From Alcaligenes faecalis (GTDB taxonomy: Bacteria > Pseudomonadota > Gammaproteobacteria > Burkholderiales > Burkholderiaceae_B), in contig NZ_CP031012.1 in assembly GCF_009497775.1 (NCBI RefSeq), positions 1,488,001 to 1,552,000 of the forward strand: a stretch of 64,000 bases of DNA. The letters run 5' to 3'. Below are positions 8,037-17,691 of the stretch, piece by piece. The position numbers were made by a program, and so were the translations under genes. The stretch's first letter is position 1, and every line of letters starts with the position of its first letter. The notes under the pieces were generated by a model. That model was not told where the DNA came from and ran no database searches. It saw only the letters and a program-made list of their open reading frames with translations.

Positions 8037-9509
8037 TCAGGCGGGCAGGGCGTTCTTGTAAATCTTGCCGTCCTTGATGATCAGCAGCAGGTTCTGCTCG
8101 GGCTGTTCCAGAAAGCTCAGGCTTTGCTCGGGTTCGCCATCGATCAGCAACAGGTCGGCCAGAGCACCGGGCCGGATTACGCCCAGTTCGCCTTCATAGG
8201 GCTGACGCAGGCCAGACAGCTGCAGCAGTCGGCCATTGTCGCCCGTCGCCATTTTCAGCACTTTGAGCGGATTGTAAAAACGGGTCAGCTTAGACAACAT
8301 GCGGCCATGGTGGGGCAGATGGGCGGGGGTGAACAGAATGTCGGTGCCCCAGGCGGTCTGGATCTGGTATTTGTCTGCCAGCTCGTAAGCGCGCACGGTT
8401 CCAACGGCCACTTGTTGCTGCTTGGCTTTGCTGCGCGGGTCGTGCTGGACGTTGGCGTCTTCATCGGCCAGAAAGGGTTGCAGGCTCCACCACACGCCTT
8501 CGCCTGCCATCATGCGGGCGGTTTCCTCGTCGGCAAGCTGGCCGTGCTCGATGGATTTCACGCCTGCCTTGATAGCACGCTGGATACCACGGGCGCAGTA
8601 CACGTGCACCATCACGTAGGTACCCCAGTCGCTGGCGGCACCCACGGCGGCGCGCAGTTCGGCATCGCTAAATTGCAGTCCTTCCAGCGGGTCGTACAAG
8701 GAGGTGACGCCGCCCCCGGCCATCAATTTGATCTGGCTGGCACCCAGCATCAGTTGCTCACGAACACGGCGCAGGACTTGATCGGCACCATCGGCAATGC
8801 AGGTGACTCCTGCTCGTTCGGTGTGGCTTAGCTCGCCTTCTGCGCGCGGGACTTCGTAGCGCATACGGAAATCGGCATGGCCACCGGTTTGCGCAATCAT
8901 GGCGCCGCTAGGGTAGATGCGCGGGCCATGCAGCAGGCCCATATCAATGCCGCGTTTCAAGGAAAAGCTGGGGCCACCGGCATCGCGCACGGTGGTGAAG
9001 CCGCGCAACAAGGTGCGCTCGGCTTCTTTGCTGGCAATCAAATGCAGGTCGGCCGGGTCGGCCATCATGGCGGTCATCTGGTCGACAGCACACAGGAGGC
9101 TATGCCAGTGGGCGTCGATCAGGCCAGGCATCAGGACTTTGTTCTGGCAGTCCATGACGGTGGCGTCGGCCGGAATCTCGGCAATCGGCATCACGGCGGT
9201 GATGCGGCCCTGGTCAATCTGGACGGCCAAGCCTTTTTTCAGCTCCGTTGTTTCACCATCAAACAGGCGCAGATTGCTCAGAATCAGTTTGGGAGCCAGG
9301 GCAAGAGGCTTTTGATCCAGAGCATTATTGGACTGAAAGGCCAGGCTTGCGGGGGTGGCGTTGGGTGCAAAGCTGGCTGCTGCGCTCAAGCGCTTGTGGA
9401 TGAAGGGAATGGACGGGTGGGCGCAAACGCAGGCAGGCAAGCCGTGACGGTAAGCTTGGCGTTGTTGGCGCAGGGCAGGGGACTGGCCCAGGTAAGAATA
9501 AGTCTGCAT
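8037..9509 (-). CDS. metal-dependent amidohydrolase (imidazolonepropionase-like)
   Basis: 490 residues. After an unusually long N-terminal extension of about 75 residues comes the typical beta-sandwich entry KLILSNLRLFDGE, the metal site GLIDAHWH, a likely metal-bridging lysine region (SQIKLMAGGG), VHVYCARGI, SIEHG and the catalytic-type aspartate in TAWGTDILF. This is the amidohydrolase superfamily branch that includes prolidase- and imidazolonepropionase-like enzymes. The substrate is unknown. AGGA lies 6 bases before the ATG. The extension has no signal peptide that I can recognise. Confidence 0.85.
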   Translation of the reverse strand: MQTYSYLGQSPALRQQRQAYRHGLPACVCAHPSIPFIHKRLSAAASFAPNATPASLAFQSNNALDQKPLALAPKLILSNLRLFDGETTELKKGLAVQIDQGRITAVMPIAEIPADATVMDCQNKVLMPGLIDAHWHSLLCAVDQMTAMMADPADLHLIASKEAERTLLRGFTTVRDAGGPSFSLKRGIDMGLLHGPRIYPSGAMIAQTGGHADFRMRYEVPRAEGELSHTERAGVTCIADGADQVLRRVREQLMLGASQIKLMAGGGVTSLYDPLEGLQFSDAELRAAVGAASDWGTYVMVHVYCARGIQRAIKAGVKSIEHGQLADEETARMMAGEGVWWSLQPFLADEDANVQHDPRSKAKQQQVAVGTVRAYELADKYQIQTAWGTDILFTPAHLPHHGRMLSKLTRFYNPLKVLKMATGDNGRLLQLSGLRQPYEGELGVIRPGALADLLLIDGEPEQSLSFLEQPEQNLLLIIKDGKIYKNALPA

Positions 9510-9549
9510 GGCGTCCTAAAAATCAAAGATAAAAAAAAGGAAGGCGGAC

Positions 9550-11184
9550 TCAAGACATACGCAGTTCGATCAGATCCAGCAGGCGGACCCTCTCGCGAGC
9601 GATTTCATCGGATATCTGGTGTGTGCGAGCTAGAGTGTAAACGGCATCACGCGCGGCATGGATGGCTCGGATTTGCATGTCTTTTTCCAGTGCTTGCTCT
9701 GCCAGACCCTGCTCGCCTCCCTCTTCCTGGGGGCTGTGAGCAATATTGCTCAGAACTCGATCGGCCATGGCCGTATAACGGGCTCCTGACGACTCGGGAT
9801 TGTGGGCAATCAGCTCATTCAATGTTTGCGCCACCGATTGGGCGCTGGCGTGACGCACTGCTTGCTCGGCCCGTTCCTCTTGTTCCTGACGTCGACGCAG
9901 GGCAGGGAAGGAGACTCGTTTCATTATGGGGGGCAAGGCCAGGCTGGCCGTCAGCAGTGACACGATAATGACCACAGAGGCCAGAAAAATAGCCAGATCC
10001 CGGGCAGGAAAAGGACTGCCATCGGTTAGAGTGAGCGGCAAGGTCATGACACCGGCCAAGGTGACGGCACCCCGTACCCCTGCAATGGACAGCACCAGCA
10101 CCAGGCGCGGGTTGGCTTGTGCGGTTTCGCCATCATGATGCAGGCCCAGCAGGGACAGGCCGCGTCTTAGCCACAGGTAGGCGTAAACGCATAAAAAGCG
10201 CAGCAAAATCAGGGTGGTACACATGGCGACCGCATAGACCAGCAGCCAGGCTGGATTGTGGTGGCCAGTCTCCTGGACAACCTGTACCGCTCCGCGAAAG
10301 ATAGCGGGAAGTTGCTCGCCCAGCAGGACGAACATCATGCCATTCAGGCTAAGTTGCAGGGTGTCCCAGACGGTCTTGCGCTGCATACGGGTGGCCGCCA
10401 GTGCATTGCCTGAGAGCTCGGCATAGCTCATGGTCACGCCTGCCGCAACAGCGGCCAGAATGCCGGAGGCCTCCATTTGTTCGGCCAGGAAATAGGACGC
10501 AAAGGGCAGGAGCAGACTGAACAGAACTTCTGGTCCTGGCTCTTCGCCCCAGCGGCGTACAAAGAGATTACGCAGAAATAGCAGGGCGCGTGTGGTCACC
10601 ACACCAACGACCAGACCGGCCAGCGTTAGCCACAGGAAGTTCTGGCTGGCAGAGGTGATGGAAAAAGAGCCACCCAGCGCCAGGGCGACAGCAAGTCGGA
10701 ACGCAACCAGACCGCTCGCATCATTGAACAGCGATTCACCCTCCAGCAAAGCCTGTAGCCGTGGAGGCAGAGGCACGCGGCGGGTAATGGCCGAAACGGC
10801 GACTGGGTCAGTAGGCGAGACAATGGCGGCCAAGGCAAAGGCCACGGGCAAAGGCATGGCAGGAATGAGCCAATGCAGAACGTGGCCTAATCCGAATACC
10901 GTTAAGAAAACCAGGATGAAGGCCAGAACCAGAATGCCGATTCGGTCCCGAATTAAACTTTCCTTGGAAATGCGCCAGCCGTCCAGAAATAATAAGGGTG
11001 GCAGAAAAAGGTAAAAGAACAGATCCGGATTCAGGGTCATCCCATGATTGAACCAACCGGCAATCAGAAAGCCGAGCAGAATCTGTACGAGAGGGGCAGG
11101 GATGGCAACAGGTATTATCTTGACCACGCTGTTGCTGATTAAAACGGCGGCCAGCATGCTTAAAGTCAGGTTTACGTCATCCAT
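9550..11184 (-). CDS. Na+/H+ antiporter, CPA1 family (NhaP/YjcE-like)
   Basis: 544 residues. About twelve membrane segments are followed by a hydrophilic C-terminal tail of about 130 residues rich in Glu, Gln and Arg. CPA1 signatures are PPLLFLDGW, AAIVSPTDPVAVSAI (the ion-binding Asp region) and LLEGESLFNDASGLVAF. It exchanges Na+ or K+ for protons across the inner membrane for pH and salt balance. It ends 40 bases before the amidohydrolase start and may be cotranscribed with it. Confidence 0.9.
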   Translation of the reverse strand: MDDVNLTLSMLAAVLISNSVVKIIPVAIPAPLVQILLGFLIAGWFNHGMTLNPDLFFYLFLPPLLFLDGWRISKESLIRDRIGILVLAFILVFLTVFGLGHVLHWLIPAMPLPVAFALAAIVSPTDPVAVSAITRRVPLPPRLQALLEGESLFNDASGLVAFRLAVALALGGSFSITSASQNFLWLTLAGLVVGVVTTRALLFLRNLFVRRWGEEPGPEVLFSLLLPFASYFLAEQMEASGILAAVAAGVTMSYAELSGNALAATRMQRKTVWDTLQLSLNGMMFVLLGEQLPAIFRGAVQVVQETGHHNPAWLLVYAVAMCTTLILLRFLCVYAYLWLRRGLSLLGLHHDGETAQANPRLVLVLSIAGVRGAVTLAGVMTLPLTLTDGSPFPARDLAIFLASVVIIVSLLTASLALPPIMKRVSFPALRRRQEQEERAEQAVRHASAQSVAQTLNELIAHNPESSGARYTAMADRVLSNIAHSPQEEGGEQGLAEQALEKDMQIRAIHAARDAVYTLARTHQISDEIARERVRLLDLIELRMS

Positions 11185-11387
11185 GGCAACTCTGTGTAAA
11201 TAACTGAGGTTATCGAGACCCTATCAGAAAGATGTTTGTCACTATACTCGTGAAAATGATAGATACACAGTTGCTTAATCCGGCAGGGATATAAAGGATG
11301 TATTTGAACAGGCTCAGGTACAATTCTTCGCTGCGATCCGGGCGCAATGCGCTGATCGGTTTAACACTAATCAGGGAGATGCCACGC

Positions 11388-11642
11388 ATGCGTGCGCTAC
11401 TAGCCGGTCTGGCTGCCTTGCCCTTGTTGGGGGGATGTTCTCTTGCACCGTCGGTTTATATGGCGGGTTCGTATTTCCCTGCCTGGCTGGTGTGCGTGCT
11501 GGGAGCCGTGCTGCTGACCTTGCTGATACGTTGGGGGCTGATTCGCGCGGGTGTGGATGATGCCCTGCCCATGCGTTTGCCCGTCTATGCCTGCCTGACG
11601 CTGGCACTGACCTTTGCCGCACTTCTTCTTTTTTTCGAGTGA
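11388..11642 (+). CDS. ytcA: small membrane lipoprotein, YtcA family
   Basis: 84 residues from the ATG at 11388. The ATG has GGGAG 9 bases upstream, which decides it over earlier in-frame starts. A lipoprotein signal (ALPLLGGC) is followed by two hydrophobic helices. In Escherichia coli ytcA lies directly before mdtN, and here the next gene is MdtN-like, so both the small-protein features and the gene order support the call. Its role in the efflux system is not known. Confidence 0.75.
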   Translation: MRALLAGLAALPLLGGCSLAPSVYMAGSYFPAWLVCVLGAVLLTLLIRWGLIRAGVDDALPMRLPVYACLTLALTFAALLLFFE

Positions 11643-11649
11643 CTGAGCC

Positions 11650-12699
11650 ATGACCCAGGCACAGAAATCCTCCCCCCGTAAAGGCGCTGCCCGCCTGCTG
11701 AGCGTGCTGATTGTTGTCGCCGCCATTATCCTGGCATGGTGGTATTTGCAGCGCTCTGCCAACAACCCCTTGTCCGAAGACGCGGTGATCGGCGCCGATG
11801 TGGTGCATATCTCCAGTTCCTTGCCAGGGCAGATTGAGCGCATGGTGGTGCGTGATGGCCAGTTCGTCAGCCGCGATGAATTGCTCTTTACTGTGGACCC
11901 GGTGTTTTATCAGCTGCGTCTGGAACAGGCTCAGGCTGAACTGGCGCTGGCCCAGGCCACGCTGGACATGAAGCAGCGTGCCGTGCGGGCAGAAGGGCAT
12001 AACGCCGTGATAGCGGATGATCAGATCACGCGCGCAAAAACCAATTTGGCGATGGCCACACAAAGCCAGCGTCGCTTGGCGAATCTGGCGGCCAAAGGCT
12101 ATGTCTCTCAACAGCAGCTGGATGAAGCCAATACCTTGCTGCGTGATGCCCAAGTCACCTTGAAACAGGCAACAGAGCAATCCGGTGCGGCTCAGGCTCT
12201 GGTGGGCAATACGCAGGCAGAAGAAGCCATGGTGCAAGCGCGCCAGGCAGGTCTGGCAATGGCGCAGCGTGATCTGGAACATACTCAGGTCAAGGCGCCC
12301 CACAATGGTCGTATCGTGGGTTTGCGTACCGGCTCGGGTGAACATCTGATGCCCGGCACTTCTGTCTTTACCTTGCTGGATACGGACTCCTGGTATGTCA
12401 CCGGCATGTACCGGGAAACCGATCTGAAAGAGATCAAACCGGGCGCCTGCGCCACGGTGTATGTGATGTCTGATCCTTCGCGCAAGCTCTCGGGCAAGGT
12501 GGAGGAAATTGGTTGGGGCGTCAGCAGTCAGGAGCAGATCAATCTGCCGCGTAGCCTGCCGTATATCCAAAAATCCATGAACTGGGTACGGGTAGCGCAA
12601 CGCTTTCCGGTACGTATCCGTCTGGATGCGCCACCCGAGGACCTGATGCGCATGGGTGCTTCGGCCACCACCATTATTCATCGCGATGGCGACTGCTAA
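11650..12699 (+). CDS. mdtN: HlyD/EmrA-type periplasmic adaptor (MdtN-like)
   Basis: 349 residues. One N-terminal transmembrane helix (LLSVLIVVAAIILAWWYL) is followed by a lipoyl half-motif (SSLPGQIERMVVRDGQFV), a long alpha-helical hairpin rich in Ala/Gln (about 90-210), the second lipoyl half (TQVKAPHNGRIVGLRTGSGE) and a beta-barrel domain. It bridges an inner-membrane transporter to an outer-membrane channel. It sits 7 bases after ytcA and overlaps the FUSC gene, matching the E. coli ytcA-mdtN-mdtO order. The cognate outer-membrane protein MdtP is not adjacent. Confidence 0.85.
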   Translation: MTQAQKSSPRKGAARLLSVLIVVAAIILAWWYLQRSANNPLSEDAVIGADVVHISSSLPGQIERMVVRDGQFVSRDELLFTVDPVFYQLRLEQAQAELALAQATLDMKQRAVRAEGHNAVIADDQITRAKTNLAMATQSQRRLANLAAKGYVSQQQLDEANTLLRDAQVTLKQATEQSGAAQALVGNTQAEEAMVQARQAGLAMAQRDLEHTQVKAPHNGRIVGLRTGSGEHLMPGTSVFTLLDTDSWYVTGMYRETDLKEIKPGACATVYVMSDPSRKLSGKVEEIGWGVSSQEQINLPRSLPYIQKSMNWVRVAQRFPVRIRLDAPPEDLMRMGASATTIIHRDGDC

Positions 12700-14437
12700 G
12701 ACTGGCTTGTCGGGTCTGGCGCGGCTGGTCTGGCAAGACTTGCAGCCCACCCCTGGCCGTCTGGCGCAAAGCTGGCGAGTGGCCGTGCTGTGCGCCCTTA
12801 TGGTGTTGCTGGCCATGAACTACGGCATACCCGAGTCTGCCGTCAGCTGCTTTGTAATCTTCTTTGTGATGAAGTCTGACGCTGGGGAAAGCTCGGTGCT
12901 GGCGCTGGCCCTGGTGGTGCTGGTGTCTATTGTGGTGCTGCTGATGGTGCCACTGATTCAGGTCACGATTCAGTATCCGGCCTGGCGTTTGCTGGCCATG
13001 GTGCTGACGTCCTTTGTGCTGCTGTTTTTAGGGGTCGCCAGCAAGCTGGGGCCCTTGGGCGGCATTATTGCCTTGGTCATCGCCTTTGTGCTGACCTTGC
13101 TGGGCTATGTACCCTTTGGCGAAATTGCTACCCGCGCCGTGCTTTATGCCTGGTTGATGACCTGCGCCCCCATGGGCCTGGTGCTGATCTTCAACCTTTG
13201 TTTTGGTTTGTACCCACATAAGGTGCTGCGTCGTGAACTGGCCGCACGCTTGCGTTTGGCGGCGCAGGGTTTGATGGGGCAGGCCGACACGCAGGACTTG
13301 TGGGACGAACTAGCTCTGGGAGTCAGTGCCCAACAAAAGCGACTGGGCTGGATACGGCTGTTCCATTTGCGGCCTGCTCAAGAGCAGGCGGAACTGGATC
13401 AGGCAATCCTGAACACTTACCGGGCCTTGCTGGCGGTTGCGGTCCTGCGCGATCAGCATCTGGACAATGAGCAGGCCACCGCTTTCGCCCAGATCTGCGA
13501 GCGCAGTGCACAAGATATTGAGCAAGGTCGCTTGCCGCAGATGGATGATTTGCCGGAGTTGCCTGCCTCCAGTTCTTTGGCCGTACAGGATTTGCGCGAT
13601 GCCTTGCTGGCTTTGTCGGGTGCGGTCTCTATTGGCAAGGCAGATCCTGAACATGGCTCCTTCATGGTGCCCGATGCCTTCAGCAATCCTGTGTATCAGC
13701 ACCATGCCTTGAAGGCGACGGCGGCTGCTGTGCTGTGTTATCTGATCTACAGCGCGGCAGACTGGCAGGGCATTCATACTGCCATGATCACCTGCTACGT
13801 AGCCGCCCTGGGCTCCACCGGGGAAACCGTACACAAGCTGGCCTTGCGAATTGTGGGCTGTCTGCTGGGAGCGGCGCTAGGCTTTATCACCATCCTGTTT
13901 GTGATGCCGCATCTGCTGGATATTGGTGGTTTGATGGTCGTGGTGTTCCTGGTCTCCTTGTTGGGGGCCTGGGTGTTTTACGGCCCGGAGCGCATCTCTT
14001 ATGCCGGTATTCAAATTGCCTTTGCCTTTTATCTGGTGACCTTGCAGGGCTTTGGCCCCAGCTTTGATCTGGATTCGGCCCGCGATCGGGTGATCGGGAT
14101 TTTGCTGGGTAATGCGGTGATGTACGTGATGTTTACCCAGATCTGGCCTGTCAGTATTGCAGGCTCGGTGCGTCAGCGTTTGGCCAAGGCTTCTGAAGGC
14201 CTGAGGGGTTTGGGCACCTTGTGGCAGGAACGTCCAGCCCAGGCCGTGCAGCAGTCGGCCAGCGTGGCCCAGGAGCTGTCGGCAGCCAAGTATGGCTTGG
14301 CCCTGATGCAGCTGGAACCAGAGCGTTTGCGTCCCGACCAGCAGCAGGCTCAGGATATGCAAAGCCAATGGCAGGATCTGCGCCAGCAGTTCATTGGCGA
14401 GGCCTATGTGCCTGCGTCCCGCCACCCAAGCGATTGA
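12686..14437 (+). CDS. mdtO: FUSC-family inner-membrane transporter (MdtO-like)
   Basis: 583 residues from the ATG at 12686, overlapping mdtN by 14 bases. An earlier GTG at 12656 is possible. Two blocks of about five or six membrane helices (roughly 30-190 and 350-500) flank a soluble domain, the fusaric-acid-resistance / aromatic-acid-exporter layout. Segments such as MNYGIPESAVSCFVIFFVMK and YSAADWQGIHTAMITCYV are typical of the repeated FUSC module. With MdtN it should extrude toxic aromatic or amphiphilic compounds. Confidence 0.83.
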   Translation: MATAKTGLSGLARLVWQDLQPTPGRLAQSWRVAVLCALMVLLAMNYGIPESAVSCFVIFFVMKSDAGESSVLALALVVLVSIVVLLMVPLIQVTIQYPAWRLLAMVLTSFVLLFLGVASKLGPLGGIIALVIAFVLTLLGYVPFGEIATRAVLYAWLMTCAPMGLVLIFNLCFGLYPHKVLRRELAARLRLAAQGLMGQADTQDLWDELALGVSAQQKRLGWIRLFHLRPAQEQAELDQAILNTYRALLAVAVLRDQHLDNEQATAFAQICERSAQDIEQGRLPQMDDLPELPASSSLAVQDLRDALLALSGAVSIGKADPEHGSFMVPDAFSNPVYQHHALKATAAAVLCYLIYSAADWQGIHTAMITCYVAALGSTGETVHKLALRIVGCLLGAALGFITILFVMPHLLDIGGLMVVVFLVSLLGAWVFYGPERISYAGIQIAFAFYLVTLQGFGPSFDLDSARDRVIGILLGNAVMYVMFTQIWPVSIAGSVRQRLAKASEGLRGLGTLWQERPAQAVQQSASVAQELSAAKYGLALMQLEPERLRPDQQQAQDMQSQWQDLRQQFIGEAYVPASRHPSD

Positions 14438-14755
14438 TAACCCTCATTACCCAGAGGTGATTTTCCCGGCTTTGACGGCTCGTAGAATGGGCCTCATTTC
14501 CCATTGCCGGGATCAAAAGAAGCGCCGCAAAGGCCTCGGTTCGGTCGGAGACACACCCCCGTTTACCTTCTTCTTTCTGCATATGTCTGCATTTTTTGTG
14601 GGCAGGGCAAGGCTCGTCTTTGTCCGGCGCAGGCTCTTGATTCAGGTTGTGAGAGATACCTTGCCCCCTTGGGGGCTGGACCTGTCCATTACTGATTCCT
14701 GATGACGGCAACGCACCGTTTCAGACATCACAATACTGATAAAGGAGCATGAAGT
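14438..14755 (+). other. gene-free leader before the purine permease, with a stem-loop
   Basis: 318 bases without a credible gene. Near its 3' end CAGGT (14643-14647) can pair with ACCTG (14680-14684), enclosing GCCCCCTTGGGGGC (14663-14676) and the internal sequence GTGAGAGATACC. It ends with AAAGGAG before the permease start. It could be a structured regulatory leader, but I cannot match it to a known riboswitch class by eye. Confidence 0.4.
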
Positions 14756-16135
14756 ATGGCTGAGCAAGAATCCGCATTGCGGCCAGGGCAGGAGGCCCTG
14801 GTCCCTCCGGTTGCTGGCGGCTGGTTGCAACGACACTTTGCCTATACGGAGCGTGGCAGCTCCCTGCGCCAGGAGGTTCTGGCCGGGCTGACAACGTTTC
14901 TGGCCATGGTGTATTCCGTCTTTGTGGTGCCGTCCATGTTGGGCAAGGCGGGCTTTGATACCTCGTCGGTCTTTGTGGCCGTGTGTCTGACCAGCGCCTT
15001 TGGCTCCTTGCTGATGGGGCTGTGGGCGAATCTGCCCATTGCGGTGGGCTGTGCCTTGTCCTTGACCGCATTTTTGGCCTTTGATCTGGTGCTGGGGCAG
15101 CAACTAAGCCCGGCCGTCGCCCTGGGTGCCGTGTTCCTGATGGGCCTGATCTTTACCCTGATTTCCGCTACCGGGATTCGTACCTGGATTCTACGTAATC
15201 TGCCCTTGGGCATCGCGCATGGCACGGGTATCGGGATTGGTCTGTTCTTGCTGATGATCGCGTCCAACGAAGTGGGTCTGGTGACTCGCAATACCGGCGC
15301 CGGTCTGCCGGTTGCGCTGGGCGACGTCACGTCCATGCCGGTATGGCTGAGCGTGCTGGGCCTGGCAGCGATCTTTGGCCTGGAGCGCCGTCGTGTCACG
15401 GGCGGTATCTTGCTGGTGATTCTGGGGCTGTCGGCGGTGGGTCTGATCTTCGATCCCAATGTGCGCTTTACCGGCTTGTTTGCCATGCCTAGCTTGCTGG
15501 GCGAGAACTCCTTGATCGGTGCAATGGATATAGGCGGGGCGCTGAACGCCGTCGTCTTGCCCAGCGTGCTGGCTTTGGTGATGACGGCTGTGTTTGATGC
15601 TACTGGCACGATTCGTGCGGTGGCGGGCAATGCCGGGCAATTGGACAAGGATGGCCAGATCATCAATGGCAGCCGCGCCCTGACAACGGACTCGCTCAGC
15701 TCTCTGGTTTCCGCCAGCCTGGGCGCGTCACCTGCTGCTGCCTATATTGAATCCGCTGCCGGAACAGCAGCCGGGGGCCGTACCGGCCTGACCGCCGTGG
15801 TGGTTGGCCTGGGTTTCCTGATGCTGATCTTTCTGTCGCCCTTGGCTGGCCTGGTGCCTTCCTATGCGACTGCGCCTGCCCTGATGTACGTGGGCTTGCT
15901 GATGCTGGGCGGTGTGCGTCACCTCAATACCGAAGATACGGTCGATACCATGGCGGGTCTGGTGTGTGCCGTGTTTATCGTGCTGACCGTTAATATCGTG
16001 ACGGGCATCATGCTGGGCTTTTGCACGCTGGTGCTGGGTCGCCTGTTCTCGGGTGAACTGCGTCGCCTGAATGTGGGCACGGTTCTGATTGCGCTTGCCT
16101 TGGCTGTTTTCTACTTGGGTGGCTGGGCTTTATAA
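14756..16135 (+). CDS. NCS2-family purine permease (guanine/hypoxanthine, AzgA/PbuG-like)
   Basis: 459 residues with about twelve to fourteen membrane segments. Diagnostic parts are [22 protein letters not shown] near the N-terminus, [18 protein letters not shown] in the middle, [17 protein letters not shown], and [24 protein letters not shown], which fits the AzgA-type branch of NCS2 proton symporters. It imports adenine, guanine or hypoxanthine. AAAGGAG lies about 8 bases before the ATG, and a long, possibly regulatory leader precedes it. Confidence 0.88.
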   Translation: MAEQESALRPGQEALVPPVAGGWLQRHFAYTERGSSLRQEVLAGLTTFLAMVYSVFVVPSMLGKAGFDTSSVFVAVCLTSAFGSLLMGLWANLPIAVGCALSLTAFLAFDLVLGQQLSPAVALGAVFLMGLIFTLISATGIRTWILRNLPLGIAHGTGIGIGLFLLMIASNEVGLVTRNTGAGLPVALGDVTSMPVWLSVLGLAAIFGLERRRVTGGILLVILGLSAVGLIFDPNVRFTGLFAMPSLLGENSLIGAMDIGGALNAVVLPSVLALVMTAVFDATGTIRAVAGNAGQLDKDGQIINGSRALTTDSLSSLVSASLGASPAAAYIESAAGTAAGGRTGLTAVVVGLGFLMLIFLSPLAGLVPSYATAPALMYVGLLMLGGVRHLNTEDTVDTMAGLVCAVFIVLTVNIVTGIMLGFCTLVLGRLFSGELRRLNVGTVLIALALAVFYLGGWAL

Positions 16136-16148
16136 AGCGGGGCTTGGG

Positions 16149-16183
16149 AAGGGCTGGTGTTCCCCTTTACACTAGCCCTTTTT
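16149..16183 (+). terminator. rho-independent terminator after the purine permease
   Basis: AAGGGCTGGTGT (16149-16160) pairs, with one non-Watson-Crick position, with ACACTAGCCCTT (16169-16180), followed by T residues. The GTG at 16157 lies inside this hairpin and is therefore an unlikely start for the next gene. Confidence 0.8.
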
Positions 16184-16204
16184 CTGAAAACCAAAGGGGT
16201 CCCT

Positions 16205-16816
16205 GTGCTGGTCGCATTTGATTTTGATGGCACGATTACAGACCGAGACAGCTTGCAGGACTTTATACGTCGCATGCGAGGCTGGCCGGTCTGTATTCGT
16301 GCCTATTTAGCTTGCGTGCCCCGTGTCTTGGTATGGGATCGCGGCCCGCAGCGTCGTCAGGCGATCAAGCATCGTTTTCTGCGCAGTGCCTTGGGGGGCT
16401 TGAGCCGGGAGCAGGTTCAGGCTCTGGCCGACACCTATGTGCGCGATTATGTGCCGCAGATTGTTCGCCCGGAAATGATGGAACGGGTCCGCGCCCATCG
16501 GGAGCGGGGTGATGCGGTGGTACTGGTCAGCGCCTCGCCGTCCATCTATTTGCAACCTTGGGCCAAGGCTCAGGGCATGGTTCAGGTGCTGGCAACAGAA
16601 CTGGCCTTTGACGAGCAAAAAGGTTGTGTGGGCATGGCCAGTGCGAATTGCTGGGGACAGGAGAAGGTGAATCGTCTTCAGGCCTGGTTAGGAGATAAAC
16701 CCGTCGCACTGGATATGGCGTATGGCGATAGCCCTGGCGATGCGCAGATGTTGGCGCATACGCGTCAGCCCTGGTTGCGGGGACGGGATCAGGCTTTGCC
16801 GAAACTGGAAGCCTAG
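16205..16816 (+). CDS. HAD-superfamily IB hydrolase (phosphoserine phosphatase-like)
   Basis: 203 residues from a GTG at 16205, which has AAAGGGG 7 bases upstream. The protein then starts VLVAFDFDGTITDRD, giving HAD motif I (DFDGT) almost at the N-terminus as usual. Later are motif II (VLVSASPSIYL), a lysine region and motif IV (AYGDSPGDAQML). HAD-IB enzymes dephosphorylate small metabolites such as phosphoserine or lysophospholipids. An upstream GTG would add 16 residues but lies in the previous gene's terminator. Confidence 0.85.
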   Translation: MLVAFDFDGTITDRDSLQDFIRRMRGWPVCIRAYLACVPRVLVWDRGPQRRQAIKHRFLRSALGGLSREQVQALADTYVRDYVPQIVRPEMMERVRAHRERGDAVVLVSASPSIYLQPWAKAQGMVQVLATELAFDEQKGCVGMASANCWGQEKVNRLQAWLGDKPVALDMAYGDSPGDAQMLAHTRQPWLRGRDQALPKLEA

Positions 16817-16910
16817 TACGCAATTTTACGGCTTTCCCCGTTCGGCTTGAGTATCAGACTCAGGAGCCTGGGAGCAGGTCCAAAGCCCAGCGCCAGAGAC
16901 CAAAATAGCA

Positions 16911-16951
16911 AAATGCCCGACCAGAATCAGCTTCTGGTCGGGCATTTTTTT
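16911..16951. terminator. strong bidirectional terminator between HAD and HdeD genes
   Basis: AATGCCCGACCAGAA (from 16912) and TTCTGGTCGGGCATT (from 16932) form a perfect 15-base stem with a 5-base loop and a run of T on the plus strand. A-rich sequence on the other side suits the converging minus-strand gene. Confidence 0.9.
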
Positions 16952-17018
16952 GGAGGAGTTTTCAGTGATTGAATCGGCGGAGATCAAACCAGGCAGTGGT
17001 TTGATTCTGGCCGATGGT

Positions 17019-17588
17019 TCAGTTCTGATTGCGCTTGATCGCCATACCAATCAGCAAGCTGGCCCAACCCTGGGTCAGCAAATCAATACCCAGAATCAGG
17101 CCCAGAATCCATACGCTATTGCCGGGCCAGCCTGCGGCAATGATCAAACCGGCGGCCAGCGTAATCAGGCCGGAAAAGGCCATCCAGCCGCCGCCTGCCT
17201 GGGCCCGGTTCTGGAACCAGATCCAGAGCCGGAACGCGCCGGAGGCAATCAGGAATGCGCCAAAAATCAGGGTCAGGACGGTGGCGCCTACCAAGGGGTT
17301 GCTAATGGCGATCAAACCGGCGAACAAGTACAAAATGCCGCTCAGGCTCCAGAACAGAAAGCCGCGCCAGCCTTTGGAACTCCATGCATGAGCCAGATGC
17401 AGCATGCCGCCTATGGTCATCAGGATGCCGACATACACCACGCTGGCAACCGTGGCACCCACCACGTAGATCAAGGCGATCAGACCCAGAATGATCAGGG
17501 CAATGCCCAGACCAATAAACCATCCTGGTTTCAAGGGCAGTTGACGTAGCAACTCAGAGCGATTGTTGTCATGTGGACTTAGAGCCAT
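17019..17588 (-). CDS. HdeD-family membrane protein (DUF308)
   Basis: 189 residues with six hydrophobic segments in three pairs, the DUF308 pattern: PGWFIGLGIALIILGLIALI, YVGILMTIGGMLHLAHAW, FLFWSLSGILYLFAGLIAI and so on. In E. coli HdeD belongs to the acid-resistance island, but the molecular function is not known. AAGGAG lies before the ATG. It stands alone. The gene-free hairpin region at 17589-17915 is its upstream side. Confidence 0.85.
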   Translation of the reverse strand: MALSPHDNNRSELLRQLPLKPGWFIGLGIALIILGLIALIYVVGATVASVVYVGILMTIGGMLHLAHAWSSKGWRGFLFWSLSGILYLFAGLIAISNPLVGATVLTLIFGAFLIASGAFRLWIWFQNRAQAGGGWMAFSGLITLAAGLIIAAGWPGNSVWILGLILGIDLLTQGWASLLIGMAIKRNQN

Positions 17589-17691
17589 CTATGTACTCCT
17601 TGCAAGGTTAAACCGACGCTACGGTCTTAACTGTACTCCAGACCTGTGCAAGGGCCTAGTGATATGCAAAGAGCCTGCTCCAGAAACACGA

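Noticed and set aside
14643..14684. Resemblance of GTGAGAGATACC to the thi-box of TPP riboswitches
   Set aside because: The second conserved TPP element (TGAACCTGATC-type) and the rest of the fold are missing, and the gene is a purine permease.
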